Below, piece after piece: positions 27,776-36,881 of a stretch of 64,000 nucleotides of DNA (within the stretch, counting starts at the first letter, position 1; every line of letters starts with the position of its first letter). Made by a program: the position numbers and the translations under genes. The DNA lies in NCBI RefSeq assembly GCF_051668705.1, contig NZ_CP196351.1, positions 2,356,001 through 2,420,000 on the forward strand. The letters run 5' to 3'. The DNA comes from Alterisphingorhabdus sp051668705. GTDB taxonomy: Bacteria; Pseudomonadota; Alphaproteobacteria; Sphingomonadales; Sphingomonadaceae. The notes beneath the pieces were generated by a model. The model was not told the DNA's origin. It ran no database searches and saw only the letters and a list, made by a program, of their open reading frames with translations.

Positions 27776-30700
27776 ATGACTATTTCTACTACTGGCAATA
27801 CTAAAGTGCTGGGTAGCAAATTCTTGCTGACCTCATCCGCACTTGCTTTGGTCGTATCGGCCAACGCCCATGCGCAGACAATTACCAGCGCTGCTGATGG
27901 CGAAACCATCAACAACCCAATTGGTAGTGTCGTAATCGTCGCAGGTGCTCCCGCAGTCGATATTGAAAATAACGATGTCACACTCAATAATGATGGCACG
28001 CTGACAACGACTGGCGTTACCCAGACCGTTGAGGTCTCTGATGGCACAACCGGCGCTGTTATCAACAATGGCGTTACTGGCATTATCACAGCAGATTCAC
28101 GCGGCGTTCAAATCGATGGTGACGACGCCACTTTGAACAATGAAGGCTCAATCCTAGGAACGGGCGTTCAGCGTAACGGCACGGTTTATACCAATGTAAC
28201 GGCTTACAACTTCGCGCTCAACAATGACGGTATCATTGATGCTGTTGTTGGCGGCGCTGGATTCTCTGCTGAACTGGCCGAAGAAGGCACAACCATCAAC
28301 ATCACTAATAGCGGATTGATTGCAGGACGCGGCGACGCCGGAGCCGGGGCAGCTACTGCTGGTGATGGCATTCGTTTTGAACGTACCCGCAATGCAGGTG
28401 CACTTGATGCCACAACATCAGGCTTGCTGACCGGCAACATCACCAATTCAGGCACTATTTCATCAGACGGCGCTAATGGCACCGTTGCGGGCATCCGCTT
28501 TGTCAACGGCGTATCTTTTGCCGGCACTATCGACAATCTTGCTGGTGGCACCATCTCTGGTGTTCAGAACGGTCTGTACTTCGGCAATGCAACCCCTGCT
28601 GGCGGCGGTGACTTTACCGGCGCTGTTGTTAACAACGCTGGCACCATCTCATCAGGCAGCCGTGCGCTGAACATTGATGGCACAGGATTGACAATAAACA
28701 ACCTTGCTGGCGGTCAAATCATCGGCACGGGCAATCAGCGCAATGGTACGGTCTATGCAGACAGCACCGCGCAAGACTTCACATTGAACAATGATGGCGT
28801 CATCGATGCCGGTGCAGGCAATGAAGGCGCTGGCTTCTCCGCTGAATTAACAGCAGAAGGCAATGACTTCACCATCGTGAACTCTGGCACAATCCAAGGC
28901 CGTGGTAATGCCTCAGCCGGCGCAGCAACAGCGGGCGATGGTCTGCGCTTTGAGCGTACACGCGCTGCTGATGGAACACTTATGAGTCCATCTATCGGTC
29001 TGTTCACAGGAAGCGTTACCAATGCAGAAGGTGGATTGATCGCATCAGAAGGTGCCAATGGAACTGTGGCCGGTGTACGTTTTGTCAATGGCGTATCTTT
29101 CCAAGGAACATTTGACAATGCTGGCACCATTACCGGCGTGCAAAACGGTGTTTATTTTGGCAATCCAACCCCAGCAGGCGGCGGGGACCATATAGGCGGT
29201 GTGTTCAACAACCTAGCAACAGGTGTAATCTCATCAGACAGCCGTGCTTTCAACATCGATGGTACCGGCTTGGTAATCAACAATGCCGGAACGATCATCG
29301 GCACGGGCGATCAACGCAATGGTACGGTCTATGCAGACAGTACAGCGCAAGACTTCACATTGAACAATGACGGCGTCATCGATGCTGGTGAAGGCAATCA
29401 AGGTGCAGGCTTCTCTGCTGAACTCTCAGAAGCAGGCAATAACTTTGACATCGTGAATACCGGCACCATCCAAGGCCGCGGAACAGCTGGTGCAGGTTCA
29501 CCGCTTGCTGGTGACGGTATCCGCTTCGAGCGTGAGCGTGTTAATGGTCTTCTTGACGGCACGACCTCTGGTTTGTTCACAGGAACAATCACCAACTCTG
29601 GCTTGATCGATTCAGAAGGTGATAGCGGCACGACAGCGGGTATCCGTTTCGTCAATGGCGTTAGCTTCTCTGGCACGCTGGACAACCTTGCTGGTGGCAC
29701 CATCTCTGGTGTTCAGAACGGTCTGTACTTCGGCAATGCAACCCCTGCTGGCGGCGGTGACTTTACCGGCGCTGTTGTTAACAACGCTGGCACAATCTCA
29801 TCAGGCAGCCGTGCGCTCAACATTGATGGCACGGGATTGACTGTTAACAACCTGGCGGGCGGTCAAATCCTAGGTACAGGTCAGCAACGCAACGGTACAG
29901 TTTACGCAGACGCCACTGCGCAAGACTTTACCTTGAACAACGCTGGAACCATTGATGCCGTATTTGATGGCGCGGCCTTCTCGGTCGAGCTTTCTGAAGC
30001 TGGCAACAATTTTGACATCATCAACTCTGGCACAATTCAGGGTCGCGGTGTTCAAGGTGCTGGTTCGACAGCAGCCGGTGATGGCCTGCGCTTTGAGCGT
30101 ACGCGTGTTGGCGGTGTTCTGGAAGGTTCAACAACCGGCCTGTTTACTGGAACAATCACCAACTCAGGCTTGATCGATTCAGAGGCTGATAACGGCACGA
30201 CAGCGGGTATCCGTTTCGTCAATGGCGTTAGCTTCTCTGGCACGATTGACAACCTTGCTGGTGGCACCATCTCTGGCGTTAACAATGGCCTGTACTTTGG
30301 TAACGCAACCCCTGCGGGCGGCGGTATCTTCACCGGCGCAGTTGTTAACAATGCTGGCACAATCTCATCAGGCAGCCGCGCGCTCAACATCGATGGCACT
30401 GGATTGACCGTAAACAATAGCGGCTCCATCCTCGGCACAGGTGCACAGCGTAACGGTACTGTCTATGCAGACGGCACAGCCAACAACTTCACCTTGAACA
30501 ACACAGGAACCATCGACGCCGTCGTCCAGGGTTCTGGTGTCTCTGTTCAGGTTGGAACTGCAGATGGAGACGTCCGCAGCTTCACTTTGGTGAATGACGG
30601 AACCATTGCAGGCCGCGGCGAAGCTCTGGCCTCCGGTGCATCTGCTGGTTTGCGTCTGTTCAACGGCGCGGGTGCAGGCACAACTGTCACGGTCACTGAT

Positions 30701-32338
30701 GATATCATCAACAACGGTACCATATCTTCTGAAACTGGTGCGGCTGTATTGATTGAGAATGTTACCTTTACTGGCACGTTCTTCAACAATGGCACTTTGA
30801 CCGGTCCATCAGCAGTTGACGCATCAACCGCATTGTCAGCTTTGAACTTTGTTCAAAATGGCGGTGCTTTGAATGGCAGCTTTGTTGGTTCGGCTTTTGA
30901 CGATACGCTGACATTTGCTGACGGCACAACCGAATTTGGTGGCGATGTTTTGGGCAATGTTGCGGTAACTGTCGCAGCACCTGCGACGTTGAACGTCAAT
31001 GGCGACCGCACAATCGAAGGTAATCTAACGGTTTACGGAGCTCTAAATTTTGATCTGTCTGCTGATACTCTGCTCGTAGATGGCGATACTGTGTTGAACG
31101 CTGGCAGCGTTGTGAACATCGCAACCGACAGCATTGGACAAGGCGATATTGGTGCATCATTCACCGTGTTGGATGAAACCGGAGCCTTTACTGACAATGG
31201 CGTCACGGTTAATCTGGCCGAAAATGATTTCCTGATCGATTATCAGGTGGACATTGGTTCAATCACAGTAACAACATCTGCTAATGACTTGAGCGCGGTT
31301 TCCACCGATGCGAATGTCAGCGGCTTTGGTGGTGGTTTGAACAATGCAATTGCCGCAAACCAATTGCCTACAGATGTGTTCAACGCATTGAATGATGTTA
31401 CTGACGCAGCCGGTTTTGAGACAACCGCTCTTAGTCTGTTGCCAGCCATTAATGAAGGCGTGACCCGTGAAATCTATGAGACACAAAATGCGTCTGATGC
31501 TTTCATTGCTGATCGTCTTATTAGCGAGAAAACAACCGGCCTATGGGGACAAGCACTTGTCCGTACTGCTGATCGTGATGCTGAATCTACCAGCGTAAGC
31601 GGTTACAATGCGGATGCGTTTGGCCTCAGCATCGGTGTTGACTTTGCAGCCAGCGATACTGTTCGCGTTGGTCTGGCATATAGCTATGCTGAGATTGATG
31701 TAGACAGCGATAATGGCAGTGGCTCACAGAGCGACATCAACTCTTCGCAAATATCGGCTTATCTGGGCTATAATAGCGAGAAAGTGTTCGTAAACGGTCT
31801 GGTTGGTTATTCGTTCAGCGATGCCGATACAACGCGTACAAGTGCTGTAGGACCAGTAACAGGTGCATTTGATCTCGATGGTATCCGCGCACAAGTAAAT
31901 GCCGGATATGAGCTTGGCAGTGAAACGTTGAGCGTGACACCTTTTGTTGGCTTCAACTATGCCAGCCTCTCTTCAGACAGCTACACTGAAAATGGTGCGC
32001 TGAACCTGAATGTGGATGCAGGCGATGTTGACTTCTTCGAAGGTCGTATCGGTGCTCGCCTTGCTGCAAAAGGTGACAATGGCTTCGCATTGCGCGGTAA
32101 TGTTGCTTACGCTTATGACTTTGTAGGCGATGCTCGCACATTTGATCTGGCCTTTGCCGGATCAGGTACACCATTCCAAGTAAGCACCACCGACGGAGCG
32201 CAATCGCGTTTTGAATTCGGTACAGGTGTTCGCTTTGGCAATGTTGATGGCCTGAGCGTTGCTCTCGACTATCAGGGCGAATTGGCTTCAAGCTATAGCA
32301 GCCACTCCGGTGTTCTGCGTTTGCGTTATGCTTTCTGA
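27776..32338 (+). CDS. repeat-rich autotransporter (type Va) surface protein
   Basis: The 1520-residue protein has a signal peptide ending ANAHA, then a long passenger (about 35-1230) built of glycine- and asparagine-rich beta-helix repeats such as LNNDGTL, INNAGTI and GTISSGSRALN. A C-terminal autotransporter beta-barrel follows (about 1240-1520), starting near TTGLWGQALVRT and ending in the outer-membrane signature LRLRYAF. Inside the passenger a unit of 187-192 residues occurs four times in full, plus a degenerate fifth copy; each unit opens with NGTVY. The passenger should be carried to the cell surface through the barrel; no protease or catalytic motif is visible, so adhesion or a structural role is the simplest guess. 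It ends before two strong terminators. Confidence 0.92.
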   Translation: MTISTTGNTKVLGSKFLLTSSALALVVSANAHAQTITSAADGETINNPIGSVVIVAGAPAVDIENNDVTLNNDGTLTTTGVTQTVEVSDGTTGAVINNGVTGIITADSRGVQIDGDDATLNNEGSILGTGVQRNGTVYTNVTAYNFALNNDGIIDAVVGGAGFSAELAEEGTTINITNSGLIAGRGDAGAGAATAGDGIRFERTRNAGALDATTSGLLTGNITNSGTISSDGANGTVAGIRFVNGVSFAGTIDNLAGGTISGVQNGLYFGNATPAGGGDFTGAVVNNAGTISSGSRALNIDGTGLTINNLAGGQIIGTGNQRNGTVYADSTAQDFTLNNDGVIDAGAGNEGAGFSAELTAEGNDFTIVNSGTIQGRGNASAGAATAGDGLRFERTRAADGTLMSPSIGLFTGSVTNAEGGLIASEGANGTVAGVRFVNGVSFQGTFDNAGTITGVQNGVYFGNPTPAGGGDHIGGVFNNLATGVISSDSRAFNIDGTGLVINNAGTIIGTGDQRNGTVYADSTAQDFTLNNDGVIDAGEGNQGAGFSAELSEAGNNFDIVNTGTIQGRGTAGAGSPLAGDGIRFERERVNGLLDGTTSGLFTGTITNSGLIDSEGDSGTTAGIRFVNGVSFSGTLDNLAGGTISGVQNGLYFGNATPAGGGDFTGAVVNNAGTISSGSRALNIDGTGLTVNNLAGGQILGTGQQRNGTVYADATAQDFTLNNAGTIDAVFDGAAFSVELSEAGNNFDIINSGTIQGRGVQGAGSTAAGDGLRFERTRVGGVLEGSTTGLFTGTITNSGLIDSEADNGTTAGIRFVNGVSFSGTIDNLAGGTISGVNNGLYFGNATPAGGGIFTGAVVNNAGTISSGSRALNIDGTGLTVNNSGSILGTGAQRNGTVYADGTANNFTLNNTGTIDAVVQGSGVSVQVGTADGDVRSFTLVNDGTIAGRGEALASGASAGLRLFNGAGAGTTVTVTDDIINNGTISSETGAAVLIENVTFTGTFFNNGTLTGPSAVDASTALSALNFVQNGGALNGSFVGSAFDDTLTFADGTTEFGGDVLGNVAVTVAAPATLNVNGDRTIEGNLTVYGALNFDLSADTLLVDGDTVLNAGSVVNIATDSIGQGDIGASFTVLDETGAFTDNGVTVNLAENDFLIDYQVDIGSITVTTSANDLSAVSTDANVSGFGGGLNNAIAANQLPTDVFNALNDVTDAAGFETTALSLLPAINEGVTREIYETQNASDAFIADRLISEKTTGLWGQALVRTADRDAESTSVSGYNADAFGLSIGVDFAASDTVRVGLAYSYAEIDVDSDNGSGSQSDINSSQISAYLGYNSEKVFVNGLVGYSFSDADTTRTSAVGPVTGAFDLDGIRAQVNAGYELGSETLSVTPFVGFNYASLSSDSYTENGALNLNVDAGDVDFFEGRIGARLAAKGDNGFALRGNVAYAYDFVGDARTFDLAFAGSGTPFQVSTTDGAQSRFEFGTGVRFGNVDGLSVALDYQGELASSYSSHSGVLRLRYAF
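28175..30452 (+). repeat. tandem passenger repeats of the autotransporter, about 561-576 bp each
   Basis: Unit starts, taken at the NGTVY codons, lie at 28175, 28742, 29318, 29891 and 30452, giving spacings of 567, 576, 573 and 561 bases. All are multiples of three. Units 1 and 3 share a perfect 107-base identity (28538-28644 and 29687-29793) that unit 2 does not have. The final unit after 30452 is truncated and diverged. Confidence 0.88.
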
Positions 32339-32360
32339 GTAATCGGAAAGCATTAGTGGG

Positions 32361-32394
32361 GCCGGCCGGTATCGCAAGGTGCCGGCCGGTTTTC
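32361..32394 (+). terminator. intrinsic terminator of the autotransporter gene
   Basis: CCGGCCGG pairs with a second CCGGCCGG, extended by two inner pairs, around a TCGCAAGG loop and followed by TTTT. It lies about 23 bases after the stop. Confidence 0.8.
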
Positions 32395-32447
32395 CATTTC
32401 TGACCCATTGGCGGCCCCACATATTGCATGGCCGTAAATGACAAAAG

Positions 32448-32482
32448 AAAAGCCGCTGCGGGATATACCGGCAGCGGCTTTT
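32448..32482. terminator. bidirectional terminator between autotransporter and yghU
   Basis: AAAAGCCGCTGC and GCAGCGGCTTTT form a perfect 12-base stem with T-runs on both strands. It serves the plus-strand autotransporter and the minus-strand glutathione protein, which ends at 32524. Confidence 0.88.
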
Positions 32483-32523
32483 TCTTCCAGCGGCTTTACA
32501 ACCTTAGAATATACGTGAAATAC

Positions 32524-33411
32524 CTAAACGGCTTCAGGGCTTTCCCCGCCAATCTTGTCTTGTGTCCGCAATTCAAAATCACTGGCATCGTGACGTTCAA
32601 GCAATTGGGATGAAGGTTCACCAAAGGGGCGATTGACCATTCTACCACGCTGCGAAGCAGGACGCTCATAAATTTCTGCACTCCAACGCTGGACATGCTC
32701 ATAGCTGTCCACCTGCAAAAACTCACCTGCACTATAGAGCAAGCCCTTTGCCAGCGCGCCATACCATGGGAATACCGCCATATCGGCAATGGTGTAGTCA
32801 TCACCGCCAAGGAAGCGGTTATCTGCCAGACGCTTGTCCAACACATCCATCTGGCGTTTTACTTCCATCGCAAAACGGTTGATAGGATATTCCTGCTTGG
32901 TCGGTGCATAGGCATAAAAATGGCCAAAGCCGCCTCCCAAATAGGGTGCGCTACCCATTTGCCAGAATACCCAGTTCATAACTTCCGTGCGTGCCGCAGT
33001 CTCAGTTGGCAAAAACTCACCGAATTTCTCTGCAAGATAGAATAATATCGATGCGGATTCAAAAATACGGATGGGCGTATCGCCGCTATGATCCATCATG
33101 GCAGGGATTTTGCTATTAGGATTTGCCCCCACAAAACCAGAGGTAAATTGATCACCTTCCTGAATGTTGACTAGCCAGGCATCATATTCCGCGCCTTCAT
33201 GGCCTTTCTCCAACAGTTCTTCCAGCATCATGGTGACTTTCACACCATTAGGGGTCGCCAATGAATAGAGTTGCAGCGGATGCTTGCCCACAGGCAGGTC
33301 TTTCTCCTTCGTCGCACCGGATATAGGCCGGTTAATATTGGCAAAGCGGCCGCCGCTTGCCTCATCCCATGTCCAAACCTTTGGCGGTGTATATTCTTCA
33401 GTGTCGGCCAT
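32524..33411 (-). CDS. yghU: glutathione-dependent disulfide-bond oxidoreductase, YghU-like
   Basis: The 295-residue protein is a Nu-class glutathione transferase homologue. The N-terminal extension (TPPKVWTWDEASGGRFANI) before the thioredoxin-like domain, and LYSLATPNGVKVTMMLEE followed by the GANPNSKIPAM segment, are characteristic of YghU and YfcG. The family reduces disulfides and organic peroxides with two bound glutathiones. I chose ATG 33411 because an AAAGGA site sits seven bases upstream; an ATG two codons earlier is also possible. It lies in a redox cluster with OxyR and SoxR and downstream of soxR on the same strand. Confidence 0.92.
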   Translation of the reverse strand: MADTEEYTPPKVWTWDEASGGRFANINRPISGATKEKDLPVGKHPLQLYSLATPNGVKVTMMLEELLEKGHEGAEYDAWLVNIQEGDQFTSGFVGANPNSKIPAMMDHSGDTPIRIFESASILFYLAEKFGEFLPTETAARTEVMNWVFWQMGSAPYLGGGFGHFYAYAPTKQEYPINRFAMEVKRQMDVLDKRLADNRFLGGDDYTIADMAVFPWYGALAKGLLYSAGEFLQVDSYEHVQRWSAEIYERPASQRGRMVNRPFGEPSSQLLERHDASDFELRTQDKIGGESPEAV

Positions 33412-33531
33412 GCGCATTTCCTTTACAGTTAAAATAGTGCTGCCGGACTATATGGCAGTTTAGCTAAGCTGAACATATGCCCGATTGTCAAAATGACCAG
33501 CGAAGAAAATCTTAGGGCGCACCAAGCATGT

Positions 33532-34017
33532 TTATATAAGCCTTCTATCAGCATCAGAATTTGGCGATTTTAGGATGTGTTGCGGGCCCGGCCCCTTTTT
33601 CCCTGCACGGTCTTGCGGATTATACAATGCGCAGGCCTTTAGCGACAAACAGCCGCAACCTATGCAGCCGCTAAGCCGTTCGCGCGTACGCTCCAGCGTG
33701 GCAATATGCTCATCAATTAACCCTTGTACAGCGGTTGCGATGCGTGACCAGTCTTCTTTGCTCGGTGCTTCATCCTTAGGCAAATCCGCCAATGCCTGCC
33801 CTATATCGGCGATGCTGAGGCCCATTTGCTGCGCGATCAACAGGAAGGATAAGCGGCGTATATCTGACCTTAAAAAGCGCCGCTGCCCGCCAGCGCTGCG
33901 TATCGGGTGGACCAGCCCCTTATCTTCATAAAAACGTATTGCAGACACGGAAAGACCAGTGCGCCGCGCAATATCACCAATTGTCAACGAGCCACGATGC
34001 TGCGGAGTTTTCGTCAT
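33532..34017 (-). CDS. soxR: redox-sensitive transcriptional activator SoxR
   Basis: The 161-residue MerR-family protein has an N-terminal helix-turn-helix (LTIGDIARRTGLSVSAIRFY), a dimerisation helix, and a C-terminal 2Fe-2S motif. The cluster cysteines are 118, 121, 123 and 129 (CIGCGC, then C), with spacing identical to SoxR. Oxidation or nitrosylation of the cluster by redox-cycling compounds switches the protein to an activator. The gene is divergent from a glyoxalase-fold gene, with a SoxR-box-like promoter between them (34041-34071). AGGAAAG precedes the ATG. There is no soxS; in most non-enteric bacteria SoxR acts on targets directly. Confidence 0.95.
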   Translation of the reverse strand: MTKTPQHRGSLTIGDIARRTGLSVSAIRFYEDKGLVHPIRSAGGQRRFLRSDIRRLSFLLIAQQMGLSIADIGQALADLPKDEAPSKEDWSRIATAVQGLIDEHIATLERTRERLSGCIGCGCLSLKACALYNPQDRAGKKGPGPQHILKSPNSDADRRLI

Positions 34018-34040
34018 TTTTTAGCTTTCCTGCAAAATGC

Positions 34041-34071
34041 TTGACCTCAACTTAGGTTTAGGTTGCACAAA
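34041..34071 (+). promoter_or_regulatory. SoxR box within a 19-base-spacer promoter
   Basis: ACCTCAAC (34044-34051), TTAG and GTTTAGGT (34056-34063) form a near-palindrome of 20 bases with one mismatch. It overlaps TTGACC (34041-34046) exactly as the E. coli soxS operator overlaps its -35 element. A spacer of 19 bases leads to CACAAA, a weak -10. Long spacers are the hallmark of MerR-activated promoters. It reads toward the glyoxalase-fold gene at 34158 and may also autoregulate soxR. Confidence 0.75.
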
Positions 34072-34157
34072 GAGCAAGTCAGCCGATTCTGTTGGTCAAA
34101 AAGACATGCAAAAGGCTGCCGCAAAACGAAGATGAAACACATTAAGGAGAATAACGT

Positions 34158-34544
34158 ATGACAGAGAATGGAAACGCAAGGATTGAACATATCAATATGA
34201 CGGTGCGCGATAATCAGAAGACAGCCGCATTGTTGATAGATCTTTTCGGCTGGCATATTCGGTGGCAGGGACCAGCAATGCTGGGCGGGCATAGCATCCA
34301 TGTCGGTAACGAAAACAGCTATGTTGCGCTATATACGGGCAATGATAGCAAGCCGACCACAGCATTTGCCAAGGGCCAGCCACTCAACCATCTCGGCATT
34401 GAGGTTGGAGACCTTGATGCCATTGAAGCCAAGGTCATCGCCGCCGGTTTAGAACCCCATTCACATGGGGACTATGAACCCGGACGGAGATTCTATTTCT
34501 TCGATAATGATGGCATCGAATTTGAAGTGATCAGCTATCAATGA
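34158..34544 (+). CDS. VOC/glyoxalase-fold protein, probable SoxR target
   Basis: The 128-residue protein is a single vicinal-oxygen-chelate domain with two beta-alpha-beta-beta-beta modules (IEHINMTVRDNQKTAALLIDLF, then LNHLGIEVGDLDAIEAKV). Candidate metal or ligand residues are His11, His97 and the C-terminal Glu of FDNDGIEFEV. Relatives include glyoxalases, extradiol dioxygenases and antibiotic-binding proteins; which applies cannot be read here. The gene lies behind a SoxR box and is divergent from soxR, so it is probably induced by redox-active compounds, which suggests detoxification. AAGGAGAA precedes the ATG. Confidence 0.8.
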   Translation: MTENGNARIEHINMTVRDNQKTAALLIDLFGWHIRWQGPAMLGGHSIHVGNENSYVALYTGNDSKPTTAFAKGQPLNHLGIEVGDLDAIEAKVIAAGLEPHSHGDYEPGRRFYFFDNDGIEFEVISYQ

Positions 34545-34584
34545 CATATGCAGATCAAACGATCATCGCATTGTGACATAAGAA

Positions 34585-34923
34585 TCAGGAATGTATCGCT
34601 GGCCGTCCCTCTTGCAACATTGTGCAAATGACGCCGTAAAACCCGTCTTCAAGGTTATAACGGCTCAGAAAAGCCAGAGCTTCGGCATCAATAACGGGCT
34701 CAGGATCGTGCAAAGTAATGGTCAGAACAAAAGAGCCATCGGCCTGTTCAACCGGATCAGATAGCTGTAAAATGCCCTTTGATCCGGTCTTTGCTCCGCC
34801 CCATGTCCTATCCGTATGGCTATTGCCCCAAATAGTCGCTGTATCGCCTTCAAAACGCGCATTTTTCCAGTCCATTGCACGTCCACTCTGTGTCGCAGGC
34901 AAAATATATTCAAATGACGCCAT
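34585..34923 (-). CDS. conserved hypothetical protein
   Basis: This is a 112-residue soluble protein with no signal peptide or membrane segment. It has a beta-rich middle (ATIWGNSHTDRTWGGAKTGSKG) and an acidic helical end. A good GGGAGAAG site precedes the ATG. It starts 29 bases after the end of ubiA in the same direction, so the two are probably co-transcribed. I do not recognise the family; co-transcription with ubiA alone is not enough to assign a function. Confidence 0.6.
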   Translation of the reverse strand: MASFEYILPATQSGRAMDWKNARFEGDTATIWGNSHTDRTWGGAKTGSKGILQLSDPVEQADGSFVLTITLHDPEPVIDAEALAFLSRYNLEDGFYGVICTMLQEGRPAIHS

Positions 34924-34952
34924 GATCTTCTCCCTCTATCTCAATGATAACC

Positions 34953-35882
34953 TTAACCAGCCATGCCCAATGTCGCACAGGCCAAAAACATAAACAGCCC
35001 GGCATTCCGGTTGCTACGAAATTTGATGAGCGGATCATTGGGGTCATCGACCCGCAATGTCCCAATCTGCCAGAAAATATGCAAACCCACTGGCACTAAA
35101 GCAAGCAGCGCAATCGGGTCAGGCCGCTTGGTCCATATCGCCATGGCCCAACAGCCAATTGTCAGCATGTAAAAAGCCAATACGCCAAAACGCACATTAT
35201 CACCCAGAGCGCGCGCTGATGAGCGAATACCGGCCAATGCATCGTCCTCAACATCTTGAAGTGCATAGATTGTATCAAACCCGATGACCCAGAAAATGCA
35301 ACCGGCATAGAGCCAGATAATCTCTGCTTCCGGCCAACCACCCGCAACACTGGCCCCGCCGACCAACGCGCCCCAGCTAAACACCATACCCAGCCAAGCC
35401 TGTGGCCACCAGCTGATGCGCTTCATAAACGGATAGGCCGCAACCAGGATCAGGCTAGCCATGCCGATAATTTGCGCCTCATAGGGCAATTGCAACAACA
35501 CCAGCAAACCTGTCAGGCACAATATGACAAGCCATATCCACGCCGCACTCAGCGAGACTTGGCCACTGGGCAATGGCCGTGAAGCGGTGCGGGCGACCTG
35601 CGCGTCCAGTTCACGGTCGACAATATCATTATACACACAGCCTGCACCGCGCATGGCTATGCTGCCGAGCAGGAACCACAGAAGAAGCGGCCATTTCTCG
35701 CGTATATCCCCTGCAAGGCCCGTTGCGAATGCGCATGGCCAGAACAGCAACCACCAACCAATAGGCCGGTCGAATCGCGCCAATAATGCAAAGCCGCGCA
35801 ATGGTGTTGGAACAAGGCCAATAAGCCCGCGATATTCACTATCAGGCGTTATGTGATCAGTATTTTTGCTGTCTGAATGCAT
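34953..35882 (-). CDS. ubiA: 4-hydroxybenzoate polyprenyltransferase UbiA
   Basis: The 309-residue integral membrane protein attaches the polyprenyl chain to 4-hydroxybenzoate in ubiquinone synthesis. The first aspartate motif is NDIVDRELD (followed by RTASRPLPSG), and the second is YALQDVEDD. Eight to nine hydrophobic helices are visible. The annotated start is the ATG at 35882; a GTG one codon earlier is in frame. The gene is divergent from rsmE; ubiA, rsmE and gshA are linked in sphingomonads. UbiB and UbiE are encoded further right in the window. Confidence 0.95.
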   Translation of the reverse strand: MHSDSKNTDHITPDSEYRGLIGLVPTPLRGFALLARFDRPIGWWLLFWPCAFATGLAGDIREKWPLLLWFLLGSIAMRGAGCVYNDIVDRELDAQVARTASRPLPSGQVSLSAAWIWLVILCLTGLLVLLQLPYEAQIIGMASLILVAAYPFMKRISWWPQAWLGMVFSWGALVGGASVAGGWPEAEIIWLYAGCIFWVIGFDTIYALQDVEDDALAGIRSSARALGDNVRFGVLAFYMLTIGCWAMAIWTKRPDPIALLALVPVGLHIFWQIGTLRVDDPNDPLIKFRSNRNAGLFMFLACATLGMAG

Positions 35883-35984
35883 CACAATCCAATAACCATA
35901 AGCCTGGTCTTTGTCGAAGAGTGTTTATCAATCATGCAAAACATGCTTCACCGCATAAATATCAAAGATTGATCAGGAAACCCC

Positions 35985-36749
35985 ATGCCCGCAAAACCTG
36001 CCTGGCCACCGAAATCACTATCACGGCTTTTTGTCGAAGAACCACTCCGCATTGATAGCGATATCCTCATTACTGGGCCGCAAGCGCATTATCTGCGCAA
36101 TGTCATGCGCATGGCGGAGGCCGAAAGCATAATGCTGTGCGACGATCTAACCGGTGAATATCGCGCCACCATCACCTCCATCGGTAAGCGCCAGCTTATT
36201 GCTCGTGTTGAGCAGAAATATCGCAATCGTGAGGTCGTGCCAGATCTTTGGCTCTGCGCGGCACCGATTAAGAAAGACCGATGGTATTGGCTGGTCGAAA
36301 AGGCCTGTGAACTGGGTGTGAAGCGCATTCAGCCTGTACGCACAGAGCGAACCATTATCGATCGCATAAAACCGGAGAAATTACGCGCCCATGTTATTGA
36401 AGCGGCGGAGCAGTGCGAAAGAACGGCCCTACCAGAACTTTCCGAAATGGCATCCTTACAGCAAACACTCGATAATTGGCCCGATGACCGGCATTTGTTT
36501 TTTGCTGATGAAAGGCTCCATGAAGGCGAGCATCAATCAGGCTTTGCTGAACAATTACACAATCACCCCGGACCTGCGGGATTGTTAATCGGGCCGGAGG
36601 GCGGCTTTAGCGATACCGAAAATGCCGCAATCAATGCCCATCCACGCGCCATAGCCATATCATTGGGTCCACGCATTTTGCGCGCTGAAACCGCTGCGCT
36701 AACTGCAACTGCTATATGGATGGCGCATCACGGTGATTGGGTGGAATAG
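35985..36749 (+). CDS. rsmE: 16S rRNA (uracil-1498-N3)-methyltransferase RsmE
   Basis: The 254-residue protein has an N-terminal PUA-like domain (about 15-80) and a SPOUT knotted methyltransferase domain. The SAM-binding knot motifs LIGPEGGFSDTE and LGPRILRAETAAL are both present near the C-terminus, as is the CELGVKRI helix. It methylates U1498 of 16S rRNA in the assembled small subunit. An AGGAAA site precedes the ATG. It is divergent from ubiA and followed by the secreted DUF11-type protein gene. Confidence 0.93.
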   Translation: MPAKPAWPPKSLSRLFVEEPLRIDSDILITGPQAHYLRNVMRMAEAESIMLCDDLTGEYRATITSIGKRQLIARVEQKYRNREVVPDLWLCAAPIKKDRWYWLVEKACELGVKRIQPVRTERTIIDRIKPEKLRAHVIEAAEQCERTALPELSEMASLQQTLDNWPDDRHLFFADERLHEGEHQSGFAEQLHNHPGPAGLLIGPEGGFSDTENAAINAHPRAIAISLGPRILRAETAALTATAIWMAHHGDWVE

Positions 36750-36881
36750 TGCAACAATCTATCTTTCGCTAACCCTTTGCCTTTACCTTATTTTACAGCG
36801 AAGCAAGGTTAATGGCTGTCAACATTCACACTAATTAAAACAATTTTGCGTAGAGGCATCATCGGGAAATGATGGACTAAT

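Noticed and set aside
28175..30452. Regular repeats that could suggest a CRISPR array
   Set aside because: The units are over 560 bases, coding and in frame with the autotransporter; there are no short repeats with unique spacers.
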